Assembly (NCBI GenBank): GCA_002394965.1
Contig: DGVL01000091.1
Span: 2,037-26,436 of the forward strand
DNA from: Lachnospira sp. UBA4285
GTDB lineage: Bacteria > Bacillota > Clostridia > Lachnospirales > Lachnospiraceae
Length of the DNA: 24,400 bases
Direction of reading: 5' to 3'
Position 1 is the stretch's first letter; each line of letters begins with the position of its first letter. Both the position numbers and the translations under genes were made by a program. This document shows, piece by piece, positions 14,627-22,062 of this stretch. The notes beneath the pieces are model-generated. The model saw only the letters and a program-made list of their open reading frames with translations, was not told the origin of the DNA and made no database searches.

Positions 14627-16435
14627 ATGAAAAACAATGGGGACGTGGGACAAAGCATTGTCGTGACAGCGGAGGATCTTCGCAGGATCGTGCGGTTTGA
14701 GCAGACCTGGAAGGAGTTTCTGCAGCAAGCCAGTCCGGGTGATGTCGACCTGATTTTTGAAGGGGATTATACGCCGGCGATGGAGGACTGGGAGACGGCT
14801 GTCCGGAATCTGCGGGAGAAGAAGGCGGACTGGCAGCAGTTTGCCGGTGACTGGTTCTTTATGTTCGTGTATAACGAAGAGCTGAATCTGACGCTCAGGC
14901 TTCCCGATGATCCGGGTGGCGTGCTGCTTCCTGCGACCGAAGAAGACGTGGCGTGTGATCTGTATTCAGAGCTGCTCAGAGCGTATCGGGAATATGATGA
15001 GGCGGAAAATCCGGGCACACTCAGAGACTTTCAGGAAGCATTTCCGTTTCGGGATCTGCTTCTGGAAGTGCAGTATTTCCGGGAAGATCAGGATAAGCCG
15101 CTTTTCCGGAGACGTTTCACAGACCGCAGCTGCCTCGCATTCGTGCAGGCCTGCAGTCGTCCGGCCGTGTGGGAGAAGATTCCGGAGGGAATGCGTAAAC
15201 TTTCACGCCGCATGGCAGATGAACTCTGCGGAAAGGAAAATGAGCAGGCGCTGGAAATCCGCGGGTACGGAAGTTACGAGGGCAGCGGAATGTATCCGCG
15301 GGACTGGACTGTTTCAAGAGACAGTCTTCTGGCGGCATATACCATAGAACCAAAATCCTATATAGCCAACACACTCGGGTATATCTATTACTACGGGCGG
15401 TGCAATGGCGGAATACGGCAGTACGACGAGGCTTTTCGGTGGTTTTCATGCGGTGCGGCGGGTGGCAGTCAGGAGTCGCGCTATAAGCTGGGCGATATGT
15501 TTCTTGACGGCCTCGGTGTTCCGAAAAGCCAGGACACTGCGCTGCATTTGTATAAGAGCGTGTACGATGAAACATTGCGGGAGTTTTGCGCCGGAGAAAA
15601 AGATGGCAATTTTGCTGACGCAGCGCTGCGGATGGCCATTATTGCCAGAAAGGCGGGGGAGAGGTACACGGAACTTTGGTATCAGTACAGCCTGCAGGCG
15701 GATTATGCGATCCGGCTCCGGCTTCCTTTTGATGAGTACGGTGACAGTCAGGTCTTTGTGAATATCCAGAATGAGCTCTCGGAAGCCGGGAGGGCTTATC
15801 ACGCGGTGGTTCCGAAAGCGGACAGTATCCGGACCGGCTCCTGCAGCATCCTGATGAATCCGACAGAGGATTCAACCCGGTGTCTGAAAGCGATTCTGAG
15901 CAGAACGAATGAGAAGAGGGCGAGACTGACAATATTTGTCAGAAACAGGCCGGATGAGGCTCAACGGAAATCACATGGTACGCTTCTGACGATTCCGGAA
16001 GCGGATTACTGCCGGCTGCAGGACAAGATAAGCCTGGAAATCCGGAATATCCGTGAGATCCGCGTGGCGGACTCCGGGAACAGGTTCTATTACAATTACG
16101 TCTTCTGGAATCCGGAGAAGTCAGGCTTTGTGTTCTGTCATGATGAAGAGGTCACCGCCTTCATAGGCGCGGATGATCTGATCTGGAAAGCGCCGGACAG
16201 AACCGTGAGCGCCGACCGACAGATGCTGCGCTTTGCGCGGGTCCGTTTCAGCCATTCCGGCCGCGGTTACGATTATCTGTGCAGTGACGAGTCCGTTCAG
16301 GCAGGTGACAAGGTCATTGTGCCGGGATACGATGGCGAGACACAGGCTGAAGTGGTGAAGGTGTTCACGCGGGCGGAGGATGATACGGACCTTCCGGTTG
16401 AGAAGTATAAGTCTGTCATACGCAAATGTGAGTGA
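14627..16435 (+). CDS. Protein of unknown function with Sel1-like repeats and a C-terminal KOW-like domain
   Basis: 602 residues, no signal peptide or membrane segment, so cytoplasmic. Residues 1-240 are not recognised. Residues about 245-315 look like two Sel1-type helical repeats (YDEAFRWFSCGAAGGSQESR, then YKLGDMFLDGLGVPKSQDTA), which normally mediate protein contacts. Residues about 380-530 are unassigned. Residues 535-602 (ARVRFSHSGRGYDYLC, then VQAGDKVIVPG and LPVEKYKSVIRK) form a small beta domain that recurs at the ends of many Bacillota proteins. The ATG at 14627 follows a purine-rich GAGAGGGAAGG. It lies between two separate transcription signals and is probably monocistronic. No function is proposed; a scaffold or regulatory role would be a guess. 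Confidence 0.75.
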   Translation: MKNNGDVGQSIVVTAEDLRRIVRFEQTWKEFLQQASPGDVDLIFEGDYTPAMEDWETAVRNLREKKADWQQFAGDWFFMFVYNEELNLTLRLPDDPGGVLLPATEEDVACDLYSELLRAYREYDEAENPGTLRDFQEAFPFRDLLLEVQYFREDQDKPLFRRRFTDRSCLAFVQACSRPAVWEKIPEGMRKLSRRMADELCGKENEQALEIRGYGSYEGSGMYPRDWTVSRDSLLAAYTIEPKSYIANTLGYIYYYGRCNGGIRQYDEAFRWFSCGAAGGSQESRYKLGDMFLDGLGVPKSQDTALHLYKSVYDETLREFCAGEKDGNFADAALRMAIIARKAGERYTELWYQYSLQADYAIRLRLPFDEYGDSQVFVNIQNELSEAGRAYHAVVPKADSIRTGSCSILMNPTEDSTRCLKAILSRTNEKRARLTIFVRNRPDEAQRKSHGTLLTIPEADYCRLQDKISLEIRNIREIRVADSGNRFYYNYVFWNPEKSGFVFCHDEEVTAFIGADDLIWKAPDRTVSADRQMLRFARVRFSHSGRGYDYLCSDESVQAGDKVIVPGYDGETQAEVVKVFTRAEDDTDLPVEKYKSVIRKCE

Positions 16436-16455
16436 GCGCCCCGCTTTTCCTGCGC

Positions 16456-16461
16456 TATAAT
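16456..16461 (+). promoter_or_regulatory. -10 element upstream of the FliB-like gene
   Basis: A perfect TATAAT lies 29 nt before the ATG at 16490, in the 54-nt gap after the 602-residue gene. The -35 position (TGAGCG at 16433-16438) overlaps the previous stop codon and is weak. Confidence 0.5.
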
Positions 16462-16489
16462 AAAAAGACAAAAACACTCGGGAGCCGAA

Positions 16490-17707
16490 ATGAAGCTTGT
16501 CACACCTTCTTATTACAAAATGTTTCGCTGTACGGCCGGTGCGTGCCGTGACAACTGCTGCCGCGGCGGATGGCTTGTCGGAATCGATGAGCAGACGGAA
16601 GAGCGTTACCGGAAGATGCCGGGGGCGCTCGGGGAAAAGCTGCGCGCGGCGCTTTTCACGCAGGACGGAGAGACATTCCTGAAACACGCGGACGAGGACT
16701 GCCCCCTGCTTCGTGCGGACGGTCTGTGCGAAGTGGTAAATGAAAAAGGTCCGGAGGCACTCGGTGTCGTCTGTGATCAGTTTCCCCGATTCTCGGAGTA
16801 TTTCGGGGAGCGAAAAGAGACAGGAGTCGGTCTGGCCTGCGAGGAGGCGGCGCGGATTGTGCTGAGCTCGGCGCCGGAGAAAGCAAGACTGACGGAAAGC
16901 ATGCTCACGGAGGAGCCGTACGGGGACGACGAGTACGAGAAGGCGTGGGATGAGCGCGTGAGCCGCGTGAGAGCTGTATTTGACGGGATGCTGGAGCGCG
17001 CGGATATATCCGGCGGTTTTAACCGGCTTTTTCAGGCGCTTCAGGCGATGCTGCTCGCAGCTGCGGACCTTCAGATGGATGCGAATAAGAACGATTTCGC
17101 TGCGTTCGACCGGAAGGTTCAGGCACTGGCTGCGGACGGGGGAGAAGGTTCGATACGTGCTCTTGCCGGCCGCCTGCGTCCATGCGTGACCAACGCGGCG
17201 GCTTCGCGCAATATGGCTTATATTGAGCTTTTCAGCCAGCTCGAAAGTATCGGGCCGGCGTGGGATGCGGAACTTGCCCGCATGCGGTCCGTCTACGGCA
17301 CCGAGCCCTGTGTCTCGCACTTCCCGCAGCGCGCTGCCGGATTCGAGGCTGCACACACAGAACTGGGGCCCGCATTGGCCCGGTACGCGAGATATCTGCA
17401 TTTCCGTTATTTTGAGAAAGCCGTGTATGATCATGACATTCTCGGCAAGTGCAAACTGACAGCTCTCTTCACGCTGATGCTCGAGATGATGCTGATGGCA
17501 GACGGGAAAGACGACGGGCGAGGGAGACAGACGGAGCCGGGACAGATTCCGGAGAGCCTGGCGGCGGCTGTGCACCTGTTTTCGCGGCAGGTTGAGTACG
17601 ACGAGGAGAACATGGAGCAGATCGCGGAGGATCTGACGTTCGAGCGGTGCGCGCGCACGGATGAACTCATCTTCGCGCTGAGCCACTACATGAAGCAGAT
17701 TGGATGA
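16490..17707 (+). CDS. FliB-like flagellin lysine-N-methylase homologue
   Basis: 405 residues, soluble. The N-terminus MKLVTPSYYKMFRCTAGACR matches the FliB family, continuing with a cysteine cluster (C14, C19, C23, C24), then CPLLRADGLC and CDQFPRF, which together probably bind an iron-sulfur cluster. FliB in Salmonella methylates flagellin lysines, but homologues are widespread in clostridia, many without flagella. The ATG at 16490 follows a GGGAGC site and a perfect TATAAT. The stop is 10 nt from the UPF0340 gene, implying one transcript. No flagellar or chemotaxis gene is in the window, so the substrate may be a different protein. The family call is firm; methylation of flagellin here is not supported by context. 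Confidence 0.85.
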   Translation: MKLVTPSYYKMFRCTAGACRDNCCRGGWLVGIDEQTEERYRKMPGALGEKLRAALFTQDGETFLKHADEDCPLLRADGLCEVVNEKGPEALGVVCDQFPRFSEYFGERKETGVGLACEEAARIVLSSAPEKARLTESMLTEEPYGDDEYEKAWDERVSRVRAVFDGMLERADISGGFNRLFQALQAMLLAAADLQMDANKNDFAAFDRKVQALAADGGEGSIRALAGRLRPCVTNAAASRNMAYIELFSQLESIGPAWDAELARMRSVYGTEPCVSHFPQRAAGFEAAHTELGPALARYARYLHFRYFEKAVYDHDILGKCKLTALFTLMLEMMLMADGKDDGRGRQTEPGQIPESLAAAVHLFSRQVEYDEENMEQIAEDLTFERCARTDELIFALSHYMKQIG

Positions 17708-17717
17708 GGAGGCAGAT

Positions 17718-18305
17718 ATGTCGGCAACGGGGATCGCGACAGAGATGAATCTGGATCTGGAAGAGCTGAAACAAGAGGTGAAGAGCGCCGCGAGCGAACT
17801 CCTGGCGGCGGCGCGGCTTGAAAGAGGCGATATTTTCGTGGTGGGCTGCTCGTCCAGTGAGATTGCGCATCACAGGATCGGAACATTTTCCAGTGAGGAA
17901 ATCGGTCAGAGTGTCGTGGCGGCGCTGCACGAGGTGCTGGATCCCGCGGGAATCTATCTGGCAGCCCAGTGCTGTGAACATCTGAACCGGGCCATCATCA
18001 TCGAGAAGCGCTGTGCGCGGGAGTACCGTCTTCCGATTGTCAACGTTGTTCCGCAGCTGAAAGCCGGCGGATCCTTTGCGACAGCCGCGTACAAAGCCTG
18101 CGAGAGTCCCGTGGCGGTTGAGGCTGTCAGGGCACAGGCCGGAATGGACATCGGCGATACGCTGATCGGCATGCACCTGCAGCCGGTGGCGGTTCCTTTC
18201 CGCACGAAACAGCAGTACGCCGGCAGCGCTCATATCGTCTGCGCCCGCACGAGACCGAAATATATCGGCGGTGAGCGTGCGCACTATGATGAATCCCTGA
18301 AATAA
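17718..18305 (+). CDS. UPF0340 / TIGR01440 family protein (YwlG-like)
   Basis: 195 residues, soluble, a conserved Bacillota family without an established biochemical role that I can cite. Recognised from VGCSSSEIAHHRIGTFSSEE near the N-terminus, the central AAQCCEHLNRAIIIEKR, then VVPQLKAGGSFATAAY, and the C-terminal GMHLQPVAVPFR and ARTRPKYIGGERAHYD. The length fits the family. An in-frame TTG at 17700 exists, but the ATG at 17718 has a GAGGAGG site 5 nt upstream and gives the usual length. It follows the FliB-like gene by 10 nt and should be cotranscribed with it; I see no functional link. Confidence 0.88.
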   Translation: MSATGIATEMNLDLEELKQEVKSAASELLAAARLERGDIFVVGCSSSEIAHHRIGTFSSEEIGQSVVAALHEVLDPAGIYLAAQCCEHLNRAIIIEKRCAREYRLPIVNVVPQLKAGGSFATAAYKACESPVAVEAVRAQAGMDIGDTLIGMHLQPVAVPFRTKQQYAGSAHIVCARTRPKYIGGERAHYDESLK

Positions 18306-18317
18306 GCGGTGAAAGAT

Positions 18318-18350
18318 GAAAACGGAGCTCTCGCAAGGCGGGAGCCCCGT
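18318..18350 (-). terminator. Terminator between convergent genes
   Basis: A 13-position hairpin with a 3-nt loop (arms 18322-18334 and 18338-18350, one mismatch) lies in the 68-nt gap between the converging UPF0340 and methyltransferase genes. On the minus strand it is followed by a short U-run (complement of 18318-18321), so it best serves the methyltransferase transcript. On the plus strand no T-tract follows. Confidence 0.5.
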
Positions 18351-18373
18351 CGTGTCAGAAGGGGGAAGTGAGC

Positions 18374-19273
18374 TCAGACCTCAAACCGCCCGGCAGCTCC
18401 GCAGGGGAGAATGAGACCGCTCGACTTCACGGGCAGGCCGATCTCCGAGGCGCCGACCCGGGCGGTTTTTATGCCGGGATACTTCGGCAGGAGTGCCGTT
18501 GACAGCAGATACGTCAGGACACCCGGCTGCAGGCCGGTCGTATAGGCGTTCAGCAGAAAGAAGAGCGGCGTGTCACTCATGAGCTGCGCCGTCAGTTCCA
18601 CCAGATCGTAGATGTTGTCTTCCATCTTCCAGATCTCGCCCTTAGGGCCTCTGCCGTAGGACGGTGGGTCCATGATGATGCCGTCATAGTGGTGGCCGCG
18701 GCGGATCTCCCGCTCGACGAATTTCCGGCAGTCGTCCACCAGCCAGCGCACGGGTGCGTCGGAGAGGCCGGATGAGGCGGCGTTTTCCTTCGCCCAGGAC
18801 ACCATGCCCTTGCTGGCATCCACATGCGTGACCGATGCTCCGGCAGCGGCACAGGCGATTGTGGCGCCGCCCGTGTAGGCGAAAAGATTCAGGATTCTCG
18901 CTGTCCCGCCGGATGCTATACGCTTCGCTATCTTTTCTGCGCACCAGTCCCAGTTCACGGCCTGCTCGGGGAAGAGACCGGTGTGCTTGAAGCTGAACGG
19001 CTTCAGGTGAAAGACAAGCGGCTGAGAGAATACCGGATTGTCATAGGAGATCGTCCAGGTCTTGGGAAGCGAGAAGAACTCCCACTCGCCGCCGCCGCTG
19101 TGCGAGCGGTGATAGTGCCCGTTGCAGTGCTTCCACCCGGAATCCTTTCGCTGCGTGTTCCAGATCACCTGCGGATCCGGCCGGATTAGTGTATAATCTC
19201 CCCAGCGCTCCAGTTTTTCGCCCTGCGAGGCGTCGAGCACTTCATAACTGTTCCATCTGCTGGCTGTCCACAT
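18374..19273 (-). CDS. Class I SAM-dependent rRNA-methyltransferase-like protein (RlmI/RlmK type)
   Basis: 299 residues. It uses S-adenosylmethionine to methylate what is most likely a 23S rRNA base. SAM-binding motif I is ILNLFAYTGGATIACAAAGA, followed by THVDASKGMVSWAKENAA. The catalytic motif IV is IIMDPPSYGRG, and YTTGLQPGVL follows. This set belongs to the PF10672/YccW-related group. The frame extends upstream to 19564, but the true start is the ATG at 19271-19273, where GGAGGAAAGACAG provides the ribosome binding site and the conserved-looking MWTASRWNSYEVLDAS begins. The extra 97 codons overlap the divergent ABC-F gene. It is transcribed away from the ABC-F gene, with 88 nt between the two starts. 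The target nucleotide is not predictable. Confidence 0.87.
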   Translation of the reverse strand: MWTASRWNSYEVLDASQGEKLERWGDYTLIRPDPQVIWNTQRKDSGWKHCNGHYHRSHSGGGEWEFFSLPKTWTISYDNPVFSQPLVFHLKPFSFKHTGLFPEQAVNWDWCAEKIAKRIASGGTARILNLFAYTGGATIACAAAGASVTHVDASKGMVSWAKENAASSGLSDAPVRWLVDDCRKFVEREIRRGHHYDGIIMDPPSYGRGPKGEIWKMEDNIYDLVELTAQLMSDTPLFFLLNAYTTGLQPGVLTYLLSTALLPKYPGIKTARVGASEIGLPVKSSGLILPCGAAGRFEV

Positions 19274-19361
19274 CTGTCTTTCCTCCGTGAATACAGATAT
19301 CATACCATAGAGACGGAACGCGCGGTAAAAATAATGACAAGCGGCAACACAAGGGTACTTT

Positions 19362-21191
19362 ATGAATATTCTGAACCTTGAACATATCAGCAAAAACTTC
19401 GGGACCAAAGAGCTGCTCCAGGACGTGAGCTTAGGGGTAAATACCGGTGATAAAATCGGGATCATCGGGGTGAACGGCTGCGGCAAATCCACGCTGTTAA
19501 AAATCGCAGCTGGACTTGTGCAGCCGGATGGCGGTGCGGTCGTGTGCGGGCGGAATGTGCGCATGCGTTATCTGCCGCAGACACCGGAATATGGCGGCGA
19601 TGAGCCGATTCTTTCACTGATCATGCGTGAAAATCCGCAGATTCCGGAGGCGGAAGCCTGTAAATGGCTGAACCAGCTGGGGCTGCCGGATATGGACGTG
19701 CGTGTCGGAACACTCTCCGGCGGACAGAAAAAGAGAGTTGCGCTCGTGCAGGCGCTTGTCTCACCTTCGGACGTGCTGCTTCTTGACGAGCCGACCAACC
19801 ACCTGGATGCGGAGATGATCGAGTGGCTGCAGGGTCAGCTCACGGCGTTCAAGGGCGAGCTGCTGCTCGTCACGCACGACCGGTACTTTCTGGATGCCGT
19901 GACCAGCCGTATTGTGGAGATTGACCGCGGAAAGCTGTATGCATATGACGGAAATTATGAGTGCTATCTTGAGCGGAAGACGGAGCGGACTGAGACGGAG
20001 AGAAGCGCGGAGAAGAAGCGGCAGAATTTTCTGCGCACGGAACTTGCGTGGATCCGGCGCGGCGCGCTTGCCCGCGGCACAAAGCAGCAGGCCAGAATTG
20101 ATCGGTTTAACCAGGCCAGGGAAGATTCCGCGGCTGCCCGCAGGCACCTGGAGCTTGGAAGTGACACACTTGCGCTGGACACGCTTTCCTCGCGCATGGG
20201 GCACAAGACAGTCCAGCTGGAAGATGTCAGCAAGTCGATGGGCGGGAAACTGTGCGTGAGCCATTTTTCAGTCATCTTTCAGCCAGATGCCCGCGTGGGA
20301 ATCATCGGGCCGAACGGCTGCGGCAAGTCGACGCTTCTGAAGCTCATCGCGGGGGAGCTTGAGCCGGACGAGGGAAGTGTTCAGACGGGCGGGACGATCC
20401 GCATCGGGTATTTCTGCCAGGAGAACGAGCCGCTTGACGACTCGCTGACGGTCCTGGAGACGGTGAAGAAAATCGGTGAATACCTGCCCACGAAAGACGG
20501 ACTGATGAGCGCGTCCAACATGTGCGACCGCTTTCTGTTCCCGCCGGCCATGCAGTTCACGAAGGTCGCTAAGCTTTCCGGCGGCGAGAAGCGGAGATTG
20601 TTTCTGCTGCAGGTTCTGATGAGCCGTCCGAATGTCCTGCTCCTGGACGAGCCGACCAATGACCTCGACATTCAGACCCTGGAAGTCCTGGAGGATTTTC
20701 TTGACCGCTTCGACGGGATCGTGATAACCGTCTCGCACGACCGCTATTTTCTGGACCGCACGGTGACGAGAGTGTACGCGAATGAAGGCGACGGGACCTG
20801 GGTGCAGTACGAGGGCGGGTACTCGGATTATTATAGGAAGAAAAAGGAAAAGGAAGAGGCAGCGGCTGAAGAAGAAAAGCAAAGAGAAAAGCTGCTGAAG
20901 AGCCGGGCATCTGACGCGCCTGAGCCGGCTGGCACCAGGGAGGCAGCCGGGGCAGGGCACAGACATCAGCGCCGGCTATCTTATAAAGAACAGCGCGAGT
21001 GGGACGGCATTGAGGATGAGATCCAGGCGCTGGAGGACAAGAGCGCGAAGCTGGAAGAAGAGATCGCGGACGCCGCGACGGACTATGACCGGCTGATGCG
21101 CATGACAAAAGAAAAAGAAGAGACCGACGCGAGACTCGAGGAGCGCATGAACCGCTGGGAAGAACTCAGCGAGCTGGTCGAGTCGCTGTGA
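19362..21191 (+). CDS. ABC-F ATPase, Uup-like, with C-terminal coiled coil
   Basis: 609 residues, two tandem ATPase domains and no membrane segments, so a ribosome-associated ABC-F factor rather than a transporter. Domain 1: Walker A GVNGCGKST, signature LSGGQKKR, Walker B VLLLDEPTNHLD. Domain 2: GPNGCGKST, LSGGEKRR, VLLLDEPTNDLD. Between them lies a charged linker (residues about 190-270) that should reach toward the peptidyl-tRNA site. After a Lys/Glu-rich stretch, the last 70 residues (RRLSYKEQREWDGIEDEIQA onwards) form a coiled coil like the DNA- or ribosome-binding tail of Uup. Uup-type proteins act in translation or genome stability; nothing marks this one as an antibiotic-resistance ABC-F. 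The ribosome binding site AAGGG is modest. A strong terminator follows 5 nt after the stop. Confidence 0.93.
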   Translation: MNILNLEHISKNFGTKELLQDVSLGVNTGDKIGIIGVNGCGKSTLLKIAAGLVQPDGGAVVCGRNVRMRYLPQTPEYGGDEPILSLIMRENPQIPEAEACKWLNQLGLPDMDVRVGTLSGGQKKRVALVQALVSPSDVLLLDEPTNHLDAEMIEWLQGQLTAFKGELLLVTHDRYFLDAVTSRIVEIDRGKLYAYDGNYECYLERKTERTETERSAEKKRQNFLRTELAWIRRGALARGTKQQARIDRFNQAREDSAAARRHLELGSDTLALDTLSSRMGHKTVQLEDVSKSMGGKLCVSHFSVIFQPDARVGIIGPNGCGKSTLLKLIAGELEPDEGSVQTGGTIRIGYFCQENEPLDDSLTVLETVKKIGEYLPTKDGLMSASNMCDRFLFPPAMQFTKVAKLSGGEKRRLFLLQVLMSRPNVLLLDEPTNDLDIQTLEVLEDFLDRFDGIVITVSHDRYFLDRTVTRVYANEGDGTWVQYEGGYSDYYRKKKEKEEAAAEEEKQREKLLKSRASDAPEPAGTREAAGAGHRHQRRLSYKEQREWDGIEDEIQALEDKSAKLEEEIADAATDYDRLMRMTKEKEETDARLEERMNRWEELSELVESL

Positions 21192-21196
21192 GAGCA

Positions 21197-21263
21197 TAAG
21201 CAAAGGGCACAGACAGTCCGGAAGCAGACTGTCTGCGCGCCTTGCTTACAGATAAAATTTTTT
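21197..21263 (+). terminator. Strong terminator after the ABC-F gene
   Basis: A 22-position hairpin with three mismatches (arms 21197-21218 and 21227-21248, loop CGGAAGCA) is followed by a six-T run at 21258-21263. It starts 5 nt after the ABC-F stop and insulates the S10 operon from upstream transcription. The 10-bp top of the stem is nearly all paired, so it is stable despite the 9-nt gap before the T-run. Confidence 0.8.
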
Positions 21264-21264
21264 C

Positions 21265-21293
21265 TTGCATTGCACTTGAAATGCGTGTATACT
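21265..21293 (+). promoter_or_regulatory. Promoter of the S10 ribosomal-protein operon
   Basis: TTGCAT (21265-21270), an ideal 17-bp spacer, and TATACT (21288-21293) form a near-consensus housekeeping sigma promoter. The -35 box starts 2 nt after the T-run of the upstream terminator. Transcription should begin near 21300, giving a leader of about 260 nt before rpsJ. Confidence 0.8.
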
Positions 21294-21299
21294 ATGCAC

Positions 21300-21561
21300 G
21301 TTGTGGCATGATAGCTGTGAAACGGAGGTTGCTCGGAGCACAAAAGTGCCCGGAGGTTTTCCGCGGAGCGAATGTCAAGGCCGGTTATTGCATCTGACCG
21401 GCGCAAACCTGGCGACAAGTCACTGTACAGAGATCTGTTAGCAAGAACAGAAAGAGTGCGCGCATCTGCCATTGTGTCTGAGTGCAGGACACGCACGGAT
21501 ATGTTGTACAGTCACCGCTTGTCGTACTTTAAAAAGTGCGAATATGGAGGCGACTTTTTTT
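21300..21561 (+). promoter_or_regulatory. Structured 5' leader of the S10 operon (candidate r-protein autoregulatory RNA)
   Basis: The leader contains several arms that can pair: GCAC/GTGC with an AAAA loop (21338-21349), GCCGGT/ACCGGC (21380-21385 with 21397-21402), and a long-range stem in two parts, GACAAG (21414-21419) with CTTGTC (21518-21523) and ACTGTACA (21422-21429) with TGTACAGT (21505-21512). That stem encloses CTGTT/AACAG (21435-21450), GTGC/GCAC (21456-21459 with 21493-21496) and GTGTC/GACAC (21474-21478 with 21488-21492), a branched fold. CGGAG occurs four times at 21323-21368. The ribosome binding site GGAGG (21546-21550) lies an unusually long 11 nt from the rpsJ start, with a T-run between. 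In E. coli the S10 leader binds L4; any such role here is inferred. Confidence 0.5.
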
Positions 21562-21873
21562 ATGGCAGGAACAAGAATTATCCTTAAGGCTTATGATCAC
21601 AAGCTTCTCGACCAGTCCGCAAAGAAGCTGGTTGACAATCTGAAGAACGCTGGCGCTACGGTTTCCGGACCGGTTCCGCTTCCGACGAAGAAAGAAGTTG
21701 TTACGATTCTCCGTGCCGTTCACAAGTACAAGGATTCCAGAGAGCAGTTCGAGCAGCGCACGCACAAGAGACTGATCGACGTTATCAACCCGACACCGGA
21801 AGCGATGAAGGTTTTCAACAAGATCGAGCTGCCGGCAGGCGTTGAGGCGAATCTGAAGGAAATCAGAAAGTAA
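21562..21873 (+). CDS. rpsJ: 30S ribosomal protein S10 (uS10)
   Basis: 103 residues, the full family length. S10 is part of the 30S head and in bacteria also pairs with NusB in antitermination. Recognised from IILKAYDHKLLDQSAKKLVD, then GPVPLPTKKEVVTILRAVHK, QFEQRTHKRLIDVINPTPEA and LPAGVEANLKEI. The reading frame is open upstream to 21472, but the ATG at 21562 gives the canonical N-terminus MAGTRIILKAYD and follows GGAGG. First gene of the operon. It is followed by 189 nt before rplC, much longer than is usual in this operon. Confidence 0.98.
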   Translation: MAGTRIILKAYDHKLLDQSAKKLVDNLKNAGATVSGPVPLPTKKEVVTILRAVHKYKDSREQFEQRTHKRLIDVINPTPEAMKVFNKIELPAGVEANLKEIRK

Positions 21874-22062
21874 TTCAGAGATTCAGGCGATCGATTCATC
21901 TGCCTTGTTCGCAAGACCGATAAGATGCAGCGGGATGCGTTTGAGGACGATGTTTTGATAAATGGCAGTCCGGGGATTCCCGGGTAACTTTCTAGAATGA
22001 CAGAATGCGCTGAGAGAAAGGAATTCATCATTCTGTCCGCTGTAGAAAACAGGAGGAGTTTT
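21874..22062 (+). promoter_or_regulatory. Structured spacer between rpsJ and rplC
   Basis: No coding frame here looks real. The spacer holds a CCGGG-GATT-CCCGG hairpin (21970-21983) and a 9-bp perfect stem GACAGAATG (21999-22007) with CATTCTGTC (22029-22037), which ends 14 nt before the AGGAGGAG ribosome binding site of rplC (22051-22058). No T-tract follows either hairpin, so they do not look like terminators. No convincing internal promoter was found. A regulatory or RNA-processing role is inferred. Confidence 0.4.

Noticed and set aside
16121..17686. A 521-codon minus-strand open frame opposite the FliB-like gene
   Set aside because: It overlaps two plus-strand genes with good starts and family signatures; its translation shows no domain and an unnatural composition.
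19274..19564. N-terminal extension of the minus-strand methyltransferase by 97 codons
   Set aside because: It would overlap the divergent ABC-F gene by about 200 nt, while the ATG at 19271-19273 has a strong GGAGG site and a conserved-looking N-terminus.
21472..21561. Upstream in-frame extension of rpsJ by 30 codons
   Set aside because: The added residues are not part of S10, which normally starts like the protein from 21562, where a GGAGG precedes the ATG.
21372..21587. A 71-codon frame in the S10 leader that overlaps the rpsJ start and could be a leader peptide
   Set aside because: A GGAG is nearby, but the translation is very basic, matches nothing known, and lies across the long-range stems. 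An RNA element explains the region better.
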